This document shows positions 1 to 9,700 of a DNA stretch of 64,000 nt, one piece after another. This DNA comes from Isochrysis galbana. Lineage: Eukaryota > Haptophyta > Isochrysidales > Isochrysidaceae. Within the stretch, counting starts at the first letter, position 1. Every line of letters begins with the position of its first letter. Where the stretch lies: positions 3,203,885 through 3,267,884 of the forward strand of contig CM030943.1 of assembly GCA_018136815.1 (NCBI GenBank). The letters are read 5' to 3'. The notes under the pieces were generated by a model that was not told the origin of the DNA, made no database searches, and saw nothing but the letters and a program-made list of their open reading frames with translations. The position numbers and the translations under genes were made by a program.

Positions 1-40
1 ATAGCACCACTTTTTCACGTGCCCCGCACCGCCCACGCAG

Positions 41-418
41 CTCATCCATGACATTTGTTACGGGCCCACCTACTGGGATGTCGCCTTTGGTCCTCGTCCA
101 ATCGGCTTGGTCGAGGAGGTGAACCGCGAGATCCGCCGGCGCTTCTGGGAGGACTATGTTGCACCACCACCCTCGCCGCCACCACCTTTTTGGTGTGACT
201 GCAGTTGGACCGCAACCTTCACTTGCCCGCACGCGCCCTTGCTGCCAAGCGCCAAGGCCTTCGCCGTCGACGACGGCTCGCCCTGCTTCCATTTTTGCTG
301 TGTTGAGCACCATTTCCACGAGGCCATCGACGCCTACTACTACGGCGGCGAGCCACCCACCGGAGGCAGCTATTTTGACGAGCAGGTGGCGCTGCACGGG
401 AAGAACGTCCCCGCCTGA
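41..418 (+). CDS. Terminal exon of an unrecognised gene (5' part outside window)
   Basis: The frame is open from a CAG acceptor ending at 40 to a TGA at 416-418. An in-frame TAG at 2-4 means the exon should begin at the acceptor. The peptide starts LIHDICYGPTYWDVAFG, then has a charged helix (EEVNREIRRRFWEDY), a proline run and a Cys/His-rich end (WCDCSW, FTCPHA, PCFHFCCVEHHFHEA). The Cys/His spacing could bind metal, but I do not recognise a family. The fairly complex amino-acid composition, compared with shadow frames in other phases, supports real coding. The start of the gene lies to the left of the window. Confidence is limited because only one exon is visible. Confidence 0.4.
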   Translation, partial: LIHDICYGPTYWDVAFGPRPIGLVEEVNREIRRRFWEDYVAPPPSPPPPFWCDCSWTATFTCPHAPLLPSAKAFAVDDGSPCFHFCCVEHHFHEAIDAYYYGGEPPTGGSYFDEQVALHGKNVPA

Positions 419-589
419 GGCCATCGTACCCGACGAGTCGCCTGGGAGCCGACGGGAAACCTCGCATATGGCGCACGTGCCGCACTTGCCCTACGCTTTT
501 GTGGCAATCCAGGTCTCAAACCGAGGGACTCCTACTTGCATTTCAAACACATTCTCCACAGACCTCACACTACGGCGATTATGAAACCT

Positions 590-710
590 ATTAATAATAA
601 TCTCACCTCACACATGGTCATGGATCTCTACCTCTTAGCCACGCCTGGAAATTAATAATCTCACCTCACACGTGGTCATGGATTTCTACCTCGTAGCCAC
701 GCCTGGAAAT
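590..710. repeat. Two tandem copies of a ~59-bp repeat
   Basis: The block (TAATAATCTCACCTCACAC ... CCACGCCTGGAAAT) occurs twice head to tail, at about 594-652 and 653-710, with four or five mismatches. No reading frame is evident. The rest of 419-808 shows no feature I can support. Confidence 0.8.
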
Positions 711-808
711 CTTTTCCATTCCGCCTTCCAACCTGGCTTGCGTTACACTAGAAGAACTCCAGCGGGCAGGTAATGAGTTAGGCAACCGCCAAGAGCGTAG
801 GCCCCCAG

Positions 809-897
809 AAAAAAAATCTCCTTAAAAATCCCCGCTACGCGTGCGGTATGAGGCAGTGTGCTCGTGAACCTCCCTACTACCCAACGTTAACCCCTAG
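809..897 (+). repeat. Dispersed ~90-bp repeat, second copy at 57045-57140
   Basis: This block carries CTTAAAAATCCCCGCT, then a GTGAGGCAGTGTGC-like stretch and CCCAACGTTAACCCCTAG. A near copy lies at about 57045-57140. Here it abuts the 5' end of a LINE fragment; at 57 kb it lies some 250 bp upstream of another LINE 5' end. The first part alone also occurs at a LINE/hAT junction near 31015-31035. Confidence 0.7.
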
Positions 898-1115
898 AAA
901 AAACTATTGTTATAGTGCTTGACCTATGGAGCGTGCCGCGACCGCTCCCGAGCCTCAGGCGACCCTCGCTAGTGCGCCCCACCTTGGACGCCCCACGCCG
1001 GATGAGGCGGCTCGTCAGAAAGCCCTCTCAAAGCCCATCCAGCCCATCCAAACCACACGCGCGCGAGCGCGCGGGGTGGCGAGCACTGGCACCGAACAAG
1101 TTGCCACCATGGCTC
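898..1115 (+). mobile_element. 5' fragment of family-B LINE-like element
   Basis: It starts with AAACTATTGTTATAG, then ATG at 926 and a peptide MERAATAPEPQATLASAPHL that matches the family-B element at 12686. Similarity ends near GCTCTGCG at about 1115 and a stop follows at 1132. Only the 5' leader is present; no 3' end of the family is recognisable next to it. Confidence 0.75.
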
Positions 1116-1132
1116 TGCGTAGCAATAATTAG

Positions 1133-1723
1133 GGCGGTCAAACAGTGTTTTTTTATAAGGGGTGAAAAATGACCATGTCAGAATTGAGGAAATTTAGGGA
1201 TTTTTTTCGGGAGAAAGTTCCCAATACACCCAACTAGCACATATCCGGGACCCATTAGGACCCGGCCCCCCCCGTTGGCCCCCCACAACAAAACGTACGT
1301 TAAACGTGCAATCAAAAACTGACAAAAGACGCTAAAACGTAAAAGTAAAAGTAGGTCGTTTGCCTTCATTTGGTACCCGGTTGGAAAGGGCGCGCAGCCG
1401 CCCTTGCTGACCAAGCGGAAGAGGAGCATTCCTGAGAGGGGGTTGCCTCCCACAACCCCAACGCGGCAACCTGAGGAGGCCTCCCGCTTGGCCGAGACGG
1501 CAGCAACCTCGCTAGCCAACTCCACCTCGCCCTGCCGCCGGCGGCGTGCGTGCGGCGTCCCGCCTGGGTCGGGTGAAGGCACACCGGCCGGAGTCAGCCG
1601 ACCACGTCAAGTGGCTAGGCGTGTGTGTGTGTGTAGTATGTCATTGGATAAACGATGAGGGAGTCTCCCCGCCCCCCCCCCTCTCATCCCCGTGTAAGAA
1701 ATCAAACTTCTTATTGCACAGGC
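1133..1723. other. Non-coding interval
   Basis: AT-rich at first, then GC-rich. Open frames on both strands are short, of biased composition and unsupported. I see no gene, RNA or transposon end here. Confidence 0.5.
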
Positions 1724-1879
1724 GGAGGGGATACCGGAGGGGATACCGGAGGGGATACCGGAGGGGATACCGGAGGGGATACCGGAGGGGATACCGGAGG
1801 GGATACCGGAGGGGATACCGGAGGGGATACCGGAGGGGATACCGGAGGGGATACCGGAGGGGATACCGGAGGGGATACC
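1724..1879. repeat. 12-bp minisatellite, 13 exact units
   Basis: GGAGGGGATACC is repeated 13 times without a mismatch, followed by a degenerate partial unit. Because the period is a multiple of three, all six frames stay open (RRGY, GGDT and IPSG-type repeats), which creates spurious long ORFs around it. Confidence 0.97.
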
Positions 1880-2086
1880 AGAGGGGAGTATTAAGCTCAT
1901 CCCAAAATGAGCACATAAAAAGAACCAAGACCCGCGAGGTCACGGGCCCATGCCCGAGACGTCCGTTGCGACCAAAGCGAGAACCCAGAACCACGCGAGG
2001 TCACGGGCCCATCCCGTCACCATGGACCGGGGATGCCGCGATTTTTTTTTCTGTCCGTATGTACATACACAAGCACCGACGTGACC

Positions 2087-3136
2087 ATGGCTGCAATGAA
2101 CATTGTAGATGTCATTGCGCTGGGTGTTATAAACTACCAGCACCACCAAAGACAGATAGAACGGGCTAAAAGCCCGCCTCCAAAGCGAGCGGGCGAGTCA
2201 TACCTAGACCCTACACTATACAAGGGGGGGTGGTTCACGATGAACAACGGAATTGTTGTCGTCAACCCGGTGGTCGTGAGTGTTGCGGCTTCTCTGGTAG
2301 GCGTCGCTATCACGGCGGTGGCTGTATTTGCAGAGAAAATGACTAGGATGGTTGGAGAACATGATCAGGAACCACTTGTGGGGACTGCCGTGAACCAAGG
2401 AGGGGGGACGACCTCGATCCCCAATGGCCAGGTGGGCGCGCACATGGAGCATCCATACCTCCTCGCTCAGCACATTGCGTGCGTGCTCCTTGCCGTCCGC
2501 AACACGAAGCGTGTGAATAATAACCTCGTCATAGATGCGAACCTACAGCAATGGCTTGTTTGCATAGAAAATATCTCTCCCCAGAGAAAATTCTCCTTCC
2601 CCGAGATGGGGGGGGTTGTCGTAGAAGTTTCTTCCCATAAAAGAAAACAGAATGGTTCAGTTGATCGGAGTTTAACCATAAAAGAACAAGGAACAACCCG
2701 GAAGGACGATCTCAGCCGATACGCACGACAACTCCAAAACGTTGATGTAAACAGGCTTCGTCAGTTTACTGAAATGATAACAAATTACGATAATAATATA
2801 AATGACCTAAATGACAATGAAGTGCGGCTTCTCAAACAAGTCATTTTGGTCTACATATGCCACCGACCCGCCACGTCTAGGGGGTCTTCTATTGTGAGCC
2901 TCGTACACTCCTTGGTTTACGGAACCACCCTCGGCCCCCATCACACCGCCGCTGAGCTCTCCGTCGGCGCCCAGCCCCACTCCCACTCCTACCTCCAGCC
3001 CTATGCCGTCGCCCACACACCCTCGTCCACCCAGGGCGAAGTGGAGCTATTTCCGAACCTTTTTAACGTTAAGAATGGGTTCAGACCCTTTGTATTGGAC
3101 GGCGCCGCAATGGAGAAAATTTGTGAAAAGCCGTGA
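2087..3136 (+). CDS. Orphan ORF with one probable membrane segment
   Basis: A 349-residue frame begins at an ATG in good context (ACCATGG) at 2087; an upstream in-frame ATG at 2033 would add 18 residues. Near residue 60 a hydrophobic stretch (VVVSVAASLVGVAITAVAVF) looks like a membrane helix. The middle is rich in Asn, Gln and Lys (NLVIDANLQQWL, RQLQNVDVNRLRQF, NNINDLNDNEVRLLKQ). Base composition is clearly more AT-rich than the neighbouring genes. The last few codons run to the truncated end of the minus-strand LINE, so the true C-terminus may be lost. I do not recognise a family; an old viral or transferred gene is possible but unproven. Confidence 0.4.
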   Translation: MAAMNIVDVIALGVINYQHHQRQIERAKSPPPKRAGESYLDPTLYKGGWFTMNNGIVVVNPVVVSVAASLVGVAITAVAVFAEKMTRMVGEHDQEPLVGTAVNQGGGTTSIPNGQVGAHMEHPYLLAQHIACVLLAVRNTKRVNNNLVIDANLQQWLVCIENISPQRKFSFPEMGGVVVEVSSHKRKQNGSVDRSLTIKEQGTTRKDDLSRYARQLQNVDVNRLRQFTEMITNYDNNINDLNDNEVRLLKQVILVYICHRPATSRGSSIVSLVHSLVYGTTLGPHHTAAELSVGAQPHSHSYLQPYAVAHTPSSTQGEVELFPNLFNVKNGFRPFVLDGAAMEKICEKP

Positions 3137-3842
3137 AAAGTTTAAGACCTATGTATGCCTTATGCCATCTCCACGTGGAGTAGTATTCTGCGGCGTATAC
3201 TCGATCTATTCTCGTGTGGGTCTGGTGCCCGCACCTCGTGTATTGTTCTTGTAAGCCCGGATTAACCAGCAGTTGGACGTCAGTGAGCCCATGCGAGGCA
3301 AGCGCCCTCGTGAGGGCTCTACCCCCCGTATTTGCATGAGGGGCCGCCCCCGCGATGGGCCGGGTGTCTCTATGTATGTTCTCCACGCAATTGAAATCGC
3401 CCGCTATAATGGTGTGAGAAAGTATTTCCGATGTCTCATGAAGGACTTTGATGTCTTCTTTACGATTATTAGGTCGAGCATTTAGATACACGGAGGCGAA
3501 AGATATTGTTTCATGTCCGATCTTAGCCTTTACTACTACCAGCCTTCCCGGGACAACTACCGACCAAGATTCTACTACTACGTCGCTTCTGTCTCTTCTA
3601 ATGGCTACCGCCACTCCGCTCCCAGGGTCGCCCCTAGACGCGGGGGATTGAAACCAGTCCCAGCCAAGGGACCCGGCCAAACCTCGCACCCTTAGGTGCC
3701 ACCCATCGCTGTAATGGTGTAGTTCTTGCGCGTACAGAACATGGATCCCTCCTAGTCTCGCTTGCGCTAGAGTCGACGTTAATTTATGTTTCGCTCCGTT
3801 CAAATTGTATGTCGCAATCTTTAAGTCACTACTATTCACCAT
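3130..3842 (-). pseudogene. LINE ORF2 fragment: AP-endonuclease domain
   Basis: The ATG is at 3842-3840. The frame starts MVNSSDLKIATYNLNGAKHK and has the endonuclease/exonuclease/phosphatase signature: the N in ATYNLNG, the E in LYAQELHH, IIAGDFNCVENIHRD (GDFN) and THTRIDRVYAA. This domain nicks target DNA to prime reverse transcription. Similarity ends after YSTWRWHKAYIG; the following residues to the stop at 3081 are flanking DNA. No RT follows, so the copy cannot be autonomous. Confidence 0.85.
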
Positions 3843-5490
3843 GACGGTAAAGGCAACTAACTCCGTTCACGCAGTACCCTGGATAAGCCTTATTAGGTTT
3901 AAGATTGCATTTGACCATACAAGTTTGTTTGCCCGTGGTGGGATCCTTTACCCAACATCCGGGGATGTCGTGGCTGGAGGAGCATTGGACGATTTGACGT
4001 CCTTTCATGCGGTTGTTTTTGCATTCGCCCGCCATGAATCGGCGGCATGGCGCCGCCGCTCCAAGGCCCATGAGGGCCCTGTAGTCCATGGCGTTACTTG
4101 CGTCCCTTTGGCGCTTTCGTTGTTCTGCTTTCGCCTTATCTTGTTCGCACGTGCATTGGCGAAAGCTAACTTGGTTTTTACGGAGAAATGAGATAGCCCA
4201 CGGCTTGTCGTATCCTTTGCAGCCTCCGGGGGCTCCATGGATGGCTAATTCCCCTTCAGGAGTCACACATTCCACTGATGATCGGACCGCATAGTCCAAG
4301 TTGAAATTTTCTCCGTCATCGAGAGTCACATGAAAGTTGCGAGGGAAACGGTGCCCTAAGGCCGACGTGTCCGTGTAGACATAAAAGTGCCAGATGGGAC
4401 GCTTGCCGGACTCAACTTTCGTGATACCTTCGAGTGAGTTTTGGCCCGCTGTTGGTTGCCCCTTAGCACGTGGAAACCCTCGCGCTCGAGCGAGTTAGCC
4501 AAGTGCCTAGTCTTGGTCTTGAAAGCCTTGATCGGATCGAAGATGCGAAAAACAATGTAGGTCGCCACCTCTTTTAGGGAGGACCGGATAGCGCTCGACT
4601 TACGAGGGGCCGAGTCGGTTAACGCGCCATAGGTGATTCCAAATTCATGCGGGACTCCCGAGAGTGCTGTGTTAACTTTGTCTCCGTATGCGGCCTTGAA
4701 CTGATCATGTGCGTCTTCATCGACGTAGAAGATCCAAGGGCCTTTGCGGCCTTTGTCCATGCCATCTGGAGTTGCGTCTAGGCCTTCCAGCCTAGAGAGG
4801 AGGAATTTCATGAAGGTGGCGACATCCTCGCTCTTGATGTCCTTTTTGTCATCAGCTAGCTGAGCTAGCTGGATGAAAAAAGGCGTGTCTTCGGGCTCCT
4901 CTTCCTCATCAGGTGGAGGAGAAGCAAAAGGGGTGGTGTTGTGGAGAGTCGGCTTTGGATCCGATTGAGGATCCGCCCGCTTGCGCGACGGCTGCTGTGG
5001 TTGTTGGGCTTGTGGCTGCTGGGCTTGCTGGGCTGGATCCTTCCCTTTGTGTCCATGCGCAGCTTGCGCGTATGTCCTGGCTGCTTGAGTTGGTTGTTGG
5101 TTTGAGGGCGCAAAGGCCCCCAAAATGGATTGTTGTGTGTTGTGTTAAGTGCCCGCCCCCGAGGGGTGCACTGATGGTAGGAGTGGCCGCCATGGGGGTG
5201 GCAGCAGAGCTGCCACCTCCCATGGGGAGTCCTTGAGTTGGTGGAGGAGCGGAGGGGTTGGGTGGCCGGGCATTGCCCTGGGTCTGGTTGTCACCAGGGA
5301 ACAGGACTCTGCCTGTTCCCTGGTTCTGTGGCAGCTTGGGAGGCGAGGGTGGTGCCGTCATGTCGACGTCGTTGTCAGGCGGCGCGGCGGCCTGTGGGCG
5401 CTTGGGCTCCGGCGGTTTGGGGCGGCCCCGTTGGGGCGTCGTGACGGCGGGGGGCTGGGAGGTGGGAGCGGTCGGCGCGCGCTCCATCGC
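3832..5490 (-). pseudogene. LINE ORF1, two frameshifts
   Basis: This ORF1 matches the open ORF1 at 50433-52082. A 7-nt duplication near 5135-5145 (GTTGTGT) shifts the frame after the Pro-rich N-terminus. A one-base loss near 4437 shifts it again just after LRGNQQRAKT. The C-terminal piece retains GGCKGYDKPWAISF and the Cys/His region ending in CLYRHGE. The protein would bind element RNA if intact. The ORF ends in TAG at 3832-3834, overlapping the ORF2 ATG. Confidence 0.85.
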
Positions 5491-5507
5491 TAAAACTATA
5501 ACAATAT

Positions 5508-5956
5508 TAAAGTACATAAAAAAGTACTTTAATAATTAACGTTGCGCAAACGAGAGTCAATGAGTGTCAATCCTCGCTCTATCTAGGTGAAAATAAAAGT
5601 GAAAAGCCCATTCATGTAGCCAAATACAGATAGCAGCGGCGGCGGGGCTATATGCAATATGCTATATGGCTATGTATAGGTAGCTAGGTCAGGCTAGCGC
5701 GCGAGCGCGGGAGCGCTCGCGCCTCGCAAAATATTTGCGAAATTTGGGGCAGTGAAAATATCCGAAGAAATTTGGGCGGGGTTCAAACGAAATTCTGACC
5801 TGGCCCTAGGCGCCTCCCACCGGCGGCCCCTCGGGGGCGTCGCCGCTGAGCGCCGGGCGCTGCTCCGCGTCGGCGGCGACGAGCCGCGAGGCCCCGCGCC
5901 GTCCCCTCGCGCGCCGCCCCGTCCCGGTCGCGACCCCCCCCCCCCCCCCCTCCCCC

Positions 5957-5994
<38 letters not shown>

Positions 5995-6754
5995 GAGAGA
6001 CCCCCTTCCCCCCCCGCCGGGGTTTGTCATCACGCCCGGCGCCGCAGGAGAGGAGACGACGGCGGCCCCCGACGCGCGGGGGATGCGATCTGGCGCCTTT
6101 GGAACCGAATCTCCGACCGAGCCGATTGGGTACAGCCGGGGCGCGCGCGGGGGGGGAGTACCATCCAAACACGGCGGACCCGCGCGAGAGATAAGAGACG
6201 TGATCGGGATGCGTCATCAGAGCGGCGGACGGAGATCTGATCTCGAACGTCCTCCACTCTCTGCTGACGAACCTCTCCAGAGCCGCCGCCTTCTCTCTCT
6301 CTCTCTCTCTCTTCCATCAGGACCTCTTCTCTCGCTCTCTCGCTCTCTTCTTCTTCTCTTCCTCTCTCTCTCTGGGTCCTCCTTCTCTGTTCTTCTTCTT
6401 CTTCTTCTCTTCCTCCTTCCATCTTTTACTGCTTTCTCGGTCCGTCCCCTCACGCCCGCTTCCCCCCCATCTTCCTCCTCCGTTTCTCCTCTTATACTTC
6501 TTCTTTCTCTCTCCTACTCTCTCCACACCGCCCCCCCCCCTCCCCTTCATCTCTCGCACTTCACTTCTTTCTCGCACACACCCGCACCCACTCTCTCTCT
6601 CCCGACCGCCCCCCTCTCCCTCCTCCCCCCCCGGCCACCGTGATCGTAGAATTTAACCTCACCATCCCGCTTTCATCTGTAAACGCAGGGCCCAAACTCC
6701 GCTGCCAACGATTGCCCCTTTGCCCCGTGCCCTCCGCGAGACTTGTCGCCATCC
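5508..6754 (+). promoter_or_regulatory. Upstream region of the 1369-aa gene with CT/GA tracts
   Basis: Between the LINE 5' end and the ATG at 6755 there is no supported gene. A block at about 5735-5810 resembles one upstream of the methyltransferase gene near 60815-60940. A C-run and GA repeat occupy 5937-5998. A polypyrimidine stretch (CT, CTT and C runs) covers about 6288-6640 and would lie in the 5' UTR or core promoter. Minus-strand frames here are composition artefacts. Confidence 0.45.
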
Positions 6755-9700
6755 ATGCGCCTTCTTGTCCTCCTCCTCCTCTCTCCCTTTGCCTCCTCCC
6801 TCTCCGTCTCCCTCCGCGTCACCGGTCAGCCCAACCTGGCGGTCGGCTTCGTCCGCTGCCCCACCACCCTCTCGCTCGCATCCCTCTCCGGTCAGGCCCT
6901 CTCTCTCTCTTGCAATGCTAGCTCTGTCGCTCTCTCTCTCGAGGGCCGGGGCAGCCTCGCCTCTCTCTCCGCAGGCCAGAGCTGGAGCTGGGAGGCGCGG
7001 GGGCAGCCGGAGACGGTGTGGAATACACAGGTGCGTGGCGGACTTGCACATGACTTCTCCCTTACCCGATCTGTCGGTCTCTCGCCTCCTCCCTTCCCCC
7101 ACCGTGGCCGTCTCCACTCTCGCCATCCCTCTTTCCCTCGCTCCTTCTCTCCTTCGCCCCCTCGATCGGCCTCTCCCCTCCGAGCTCTCTTCCATTTTCG
7201 CTTGCATCCTCCTACCTGTTGTACTCCCCTCCCTCTCTCCCTTGGCCCTCCCCCCCCTCTCAACCCCCGACCCTCCTTTTGGCCCACAACAGTGCCCACT
7301 CGCCTTCCGCCTGGCTTGCATGCTGTCCCCCTGTTCTTTTCGCCTCGCTTCCTTCCACCTCTCACCCTCGGCTGTTTAGCTCCCATCACGGTCCCTTGCT
7401 TACGTTCACTTGCATTCCACACCGCTCTCCTTTGTCCCCCTCCACAAGTCCCACGGGCGCTGCTACTCGATGAGCTCAACTCACCAGCCACACCCTGCAG
7501 GTGCGCATGCTCGACGTTATGTACGACACCGAGTTCGACGGCAACGACGCGCTGCAGGGCACTTTCACCGTCATGGCAGACGACACCTTCCTCGAAACCA
7601 AATTTGGCTGGATCCCGGGCGTGTCCACCTTTGAGGACCTTCGCCAGGCCAACCAAGAGTTGAAGCGCGCGAGCGGCCGCTGCCCGATGCTCGCGGCCAA
7701 TCACGTGCGTGCCCACGACTTTGACCACCCGAGGCTCGTCGAAGCTTCGCTCAAGCGATACAATTGGTTCCTTCAGTACGCGCAGGAGAAGCAGGGTGGC
7801 GTCATTCAAGGCACCAAAGATCAAATTGAGAAGGTTGATGAGTGCGTGCCGCGCACCTGCCGCTTTGTAGCCCGTGCGCGTGAAGATGAGCCCCCCCCTC
7901 TCCCCTTCCCGCCCCTCAGCGCGCGGATCAATTATGAGGCCCTGCAGGAGGTCGTGGACGCCATGTACCGCGACGAGCGAATGGACATCGTGACGCACGA
8001 AAACGCGCTCGATGCGACGATGGAGCAGGTGGGTGGCTGCCGCAGTCACGCCGACCGCCCATCCGCGCCTCACTGTCGTTCGCCCCCCCCCCCCCCAGAA
8101 TGAGCTGCGCCGCTTCCAGGCGACGTGTCTCGCGCCTGTCCAGCCCATCTTCATCAAGAATGGGAACCGCGACATGTCATTCGTGCGGCGTGGCCACTAC
8201 GACGATGTAGCCTACACCAACCAGCTCAACTACACCGACCCAACGCAGCTCGTCTCGGCATTTGAGGGCACGCCCAAGTACAGCCGCCTACTGTTCGACA
8301 AGACGCTGCCACACGCCTCGGGATTTCCGCAGGCACGCGGCCGCAACCGGCCGCCCGACTCCCCCCGCCACCCTGGTGTGCCGCCCTGCTCGCCTTGCGT
8401 CTCGCTGGCCATCCTGATACGCCGTGTGGCTCCCCTTCCCGCAGCCGGACATCAACGACGTAATCAGGGGGCGCAACAAGCTCGAGGTGACCGCATATGA
8501 CATCGCCGCCGTCACATACGAGTACCTCATCCTTTGGTGGTCGGGCAAGCCCATCACGGGTGACCATGCGGATGCCTTTGCCGGTCGCTGGCACCGGCTA
8601 CAGAGCGTGCAGGGCGGCTCGCCCAACGTCAATGGCACCCGTTTGCAAAGCAACTACACCGAGTTCAAGGAGGTGCGGCCGGCCCGTCTGTGCACGCGCC
8701 CTTTCCGCCACTTATCGCCGCCAGCGCCGAGCGCACGCCCACCGACCGCCGCGCACAGGCGCTCGACGAGGTGCGCAAGCACATCATCCCACACTTCGAG
8801 TCAAGCCCCATCTGGCACACCATGTGGCCGCAAATCAAGGCGGGCGAATTCGCCGCGAGCATGCCCAACCTTTTGGCGTACATGCCGCTCACTGCGGCTA
8901 TTTCCATCGGCAACATCGCCGCCAATGCTGAGTATATCCTGCAGCGGATGCGCTTCGACGGAGGAATGCGTACGCAGTACCGCTCTAACAAGCGCCGGTT
9001 TCTGCTTGAATGGCTACGCACGCGCGGCGGCCTACGCAATACATACAGCTACACCAAGCGCTCGCCCACGTTCCAGACGACCTACACTGACATCCACGAC
9101 GGCACTGAGCGCACTGCGCCCTTGCGCGTGAGCAATAAGTACATCGAGTCGCGCGACTCCGTCGCGGCTAATCTCGACCCGTCGCGCTTCCGCGCGCCCA
9201 ACACGTTCGACATGAACCGCACCGACTGGATGTACACGATTTGGGGGCTCCCGCTGTGGAAATACTACAAGGACGATGGCACCGGCGAGGAGAACATGCA
9301 GAAGGGCCCCGATGGCGAGTACACCTTTGAGCCCGACTACGAGAAGTGGGCCGTCAACAACAACGGCTACGCCTATGGCTGCCCGGGCGTTTGGATCGCG
9401 CAGGCGGTTATGCAAGAGGTTGTCGACATTTTCCTCGCCACCATTGAGGCCGACGAGGAGGCGACGGGCAAGTCGATGGCCCTTCCGACATGTGCTGACT
9501 ACCCGCTTCAGGTGCGTCGTCACTCCTTCCCCCGGGAAGCGCAGGATACCGCCTCGTACGCCGCAGCCCTGCCCAATCACACAGATCGCCGTGCCGCTTC
9601 TCCCCAGGTGGCCGAGCGCTTTGGCAAGGTGCCGAAGACGGCGCCCTCGTGGAGCACGGAGTGCATGTGGGCGCTTGCGCGCGTCGACATACAGTTCGGC

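Larger units (their letters stand above)
3130..5507 (-). mobile_element. Family-A LINE-like element, 5' end intact, 3' truncated
   Basis: The 5' end (ATATTGTTATAGTTTTAGCG in element orientation) lies at about 5507. The element contains ORF1 and the first part of ORF2 and stops abruptly inside the endonuclease domain near 3130. Reverse transcriptase and 3' end are absent. This is the reverse of the usual LINE 5' truncation. The better-preserved relative is at 49558-52105. Confidence 0.9.

Noticed and set aside
1546..2169. 207-aa plus-strand ORF and matching minus-strand ORFs across the 12-bp repeat
   Set aside because: Openness comes only from the stop-free 12-bp minisatellite; flanking residues show no protein character.
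3003..4191. Plus-strand ORFs across the first LINE copy
   Set aside because: Antisense to recognisable ORF1/ORF2 coding; identical shadows recur at the 50-kb copy.
6659..8175. Long minus-strand ORFs opposite the 1369-aa gene (for example 427 aa)
   Set aside because: Shadow of the real plus-strand exons and of CT-rich DNA; the plus-strand model closes across 11 exons.
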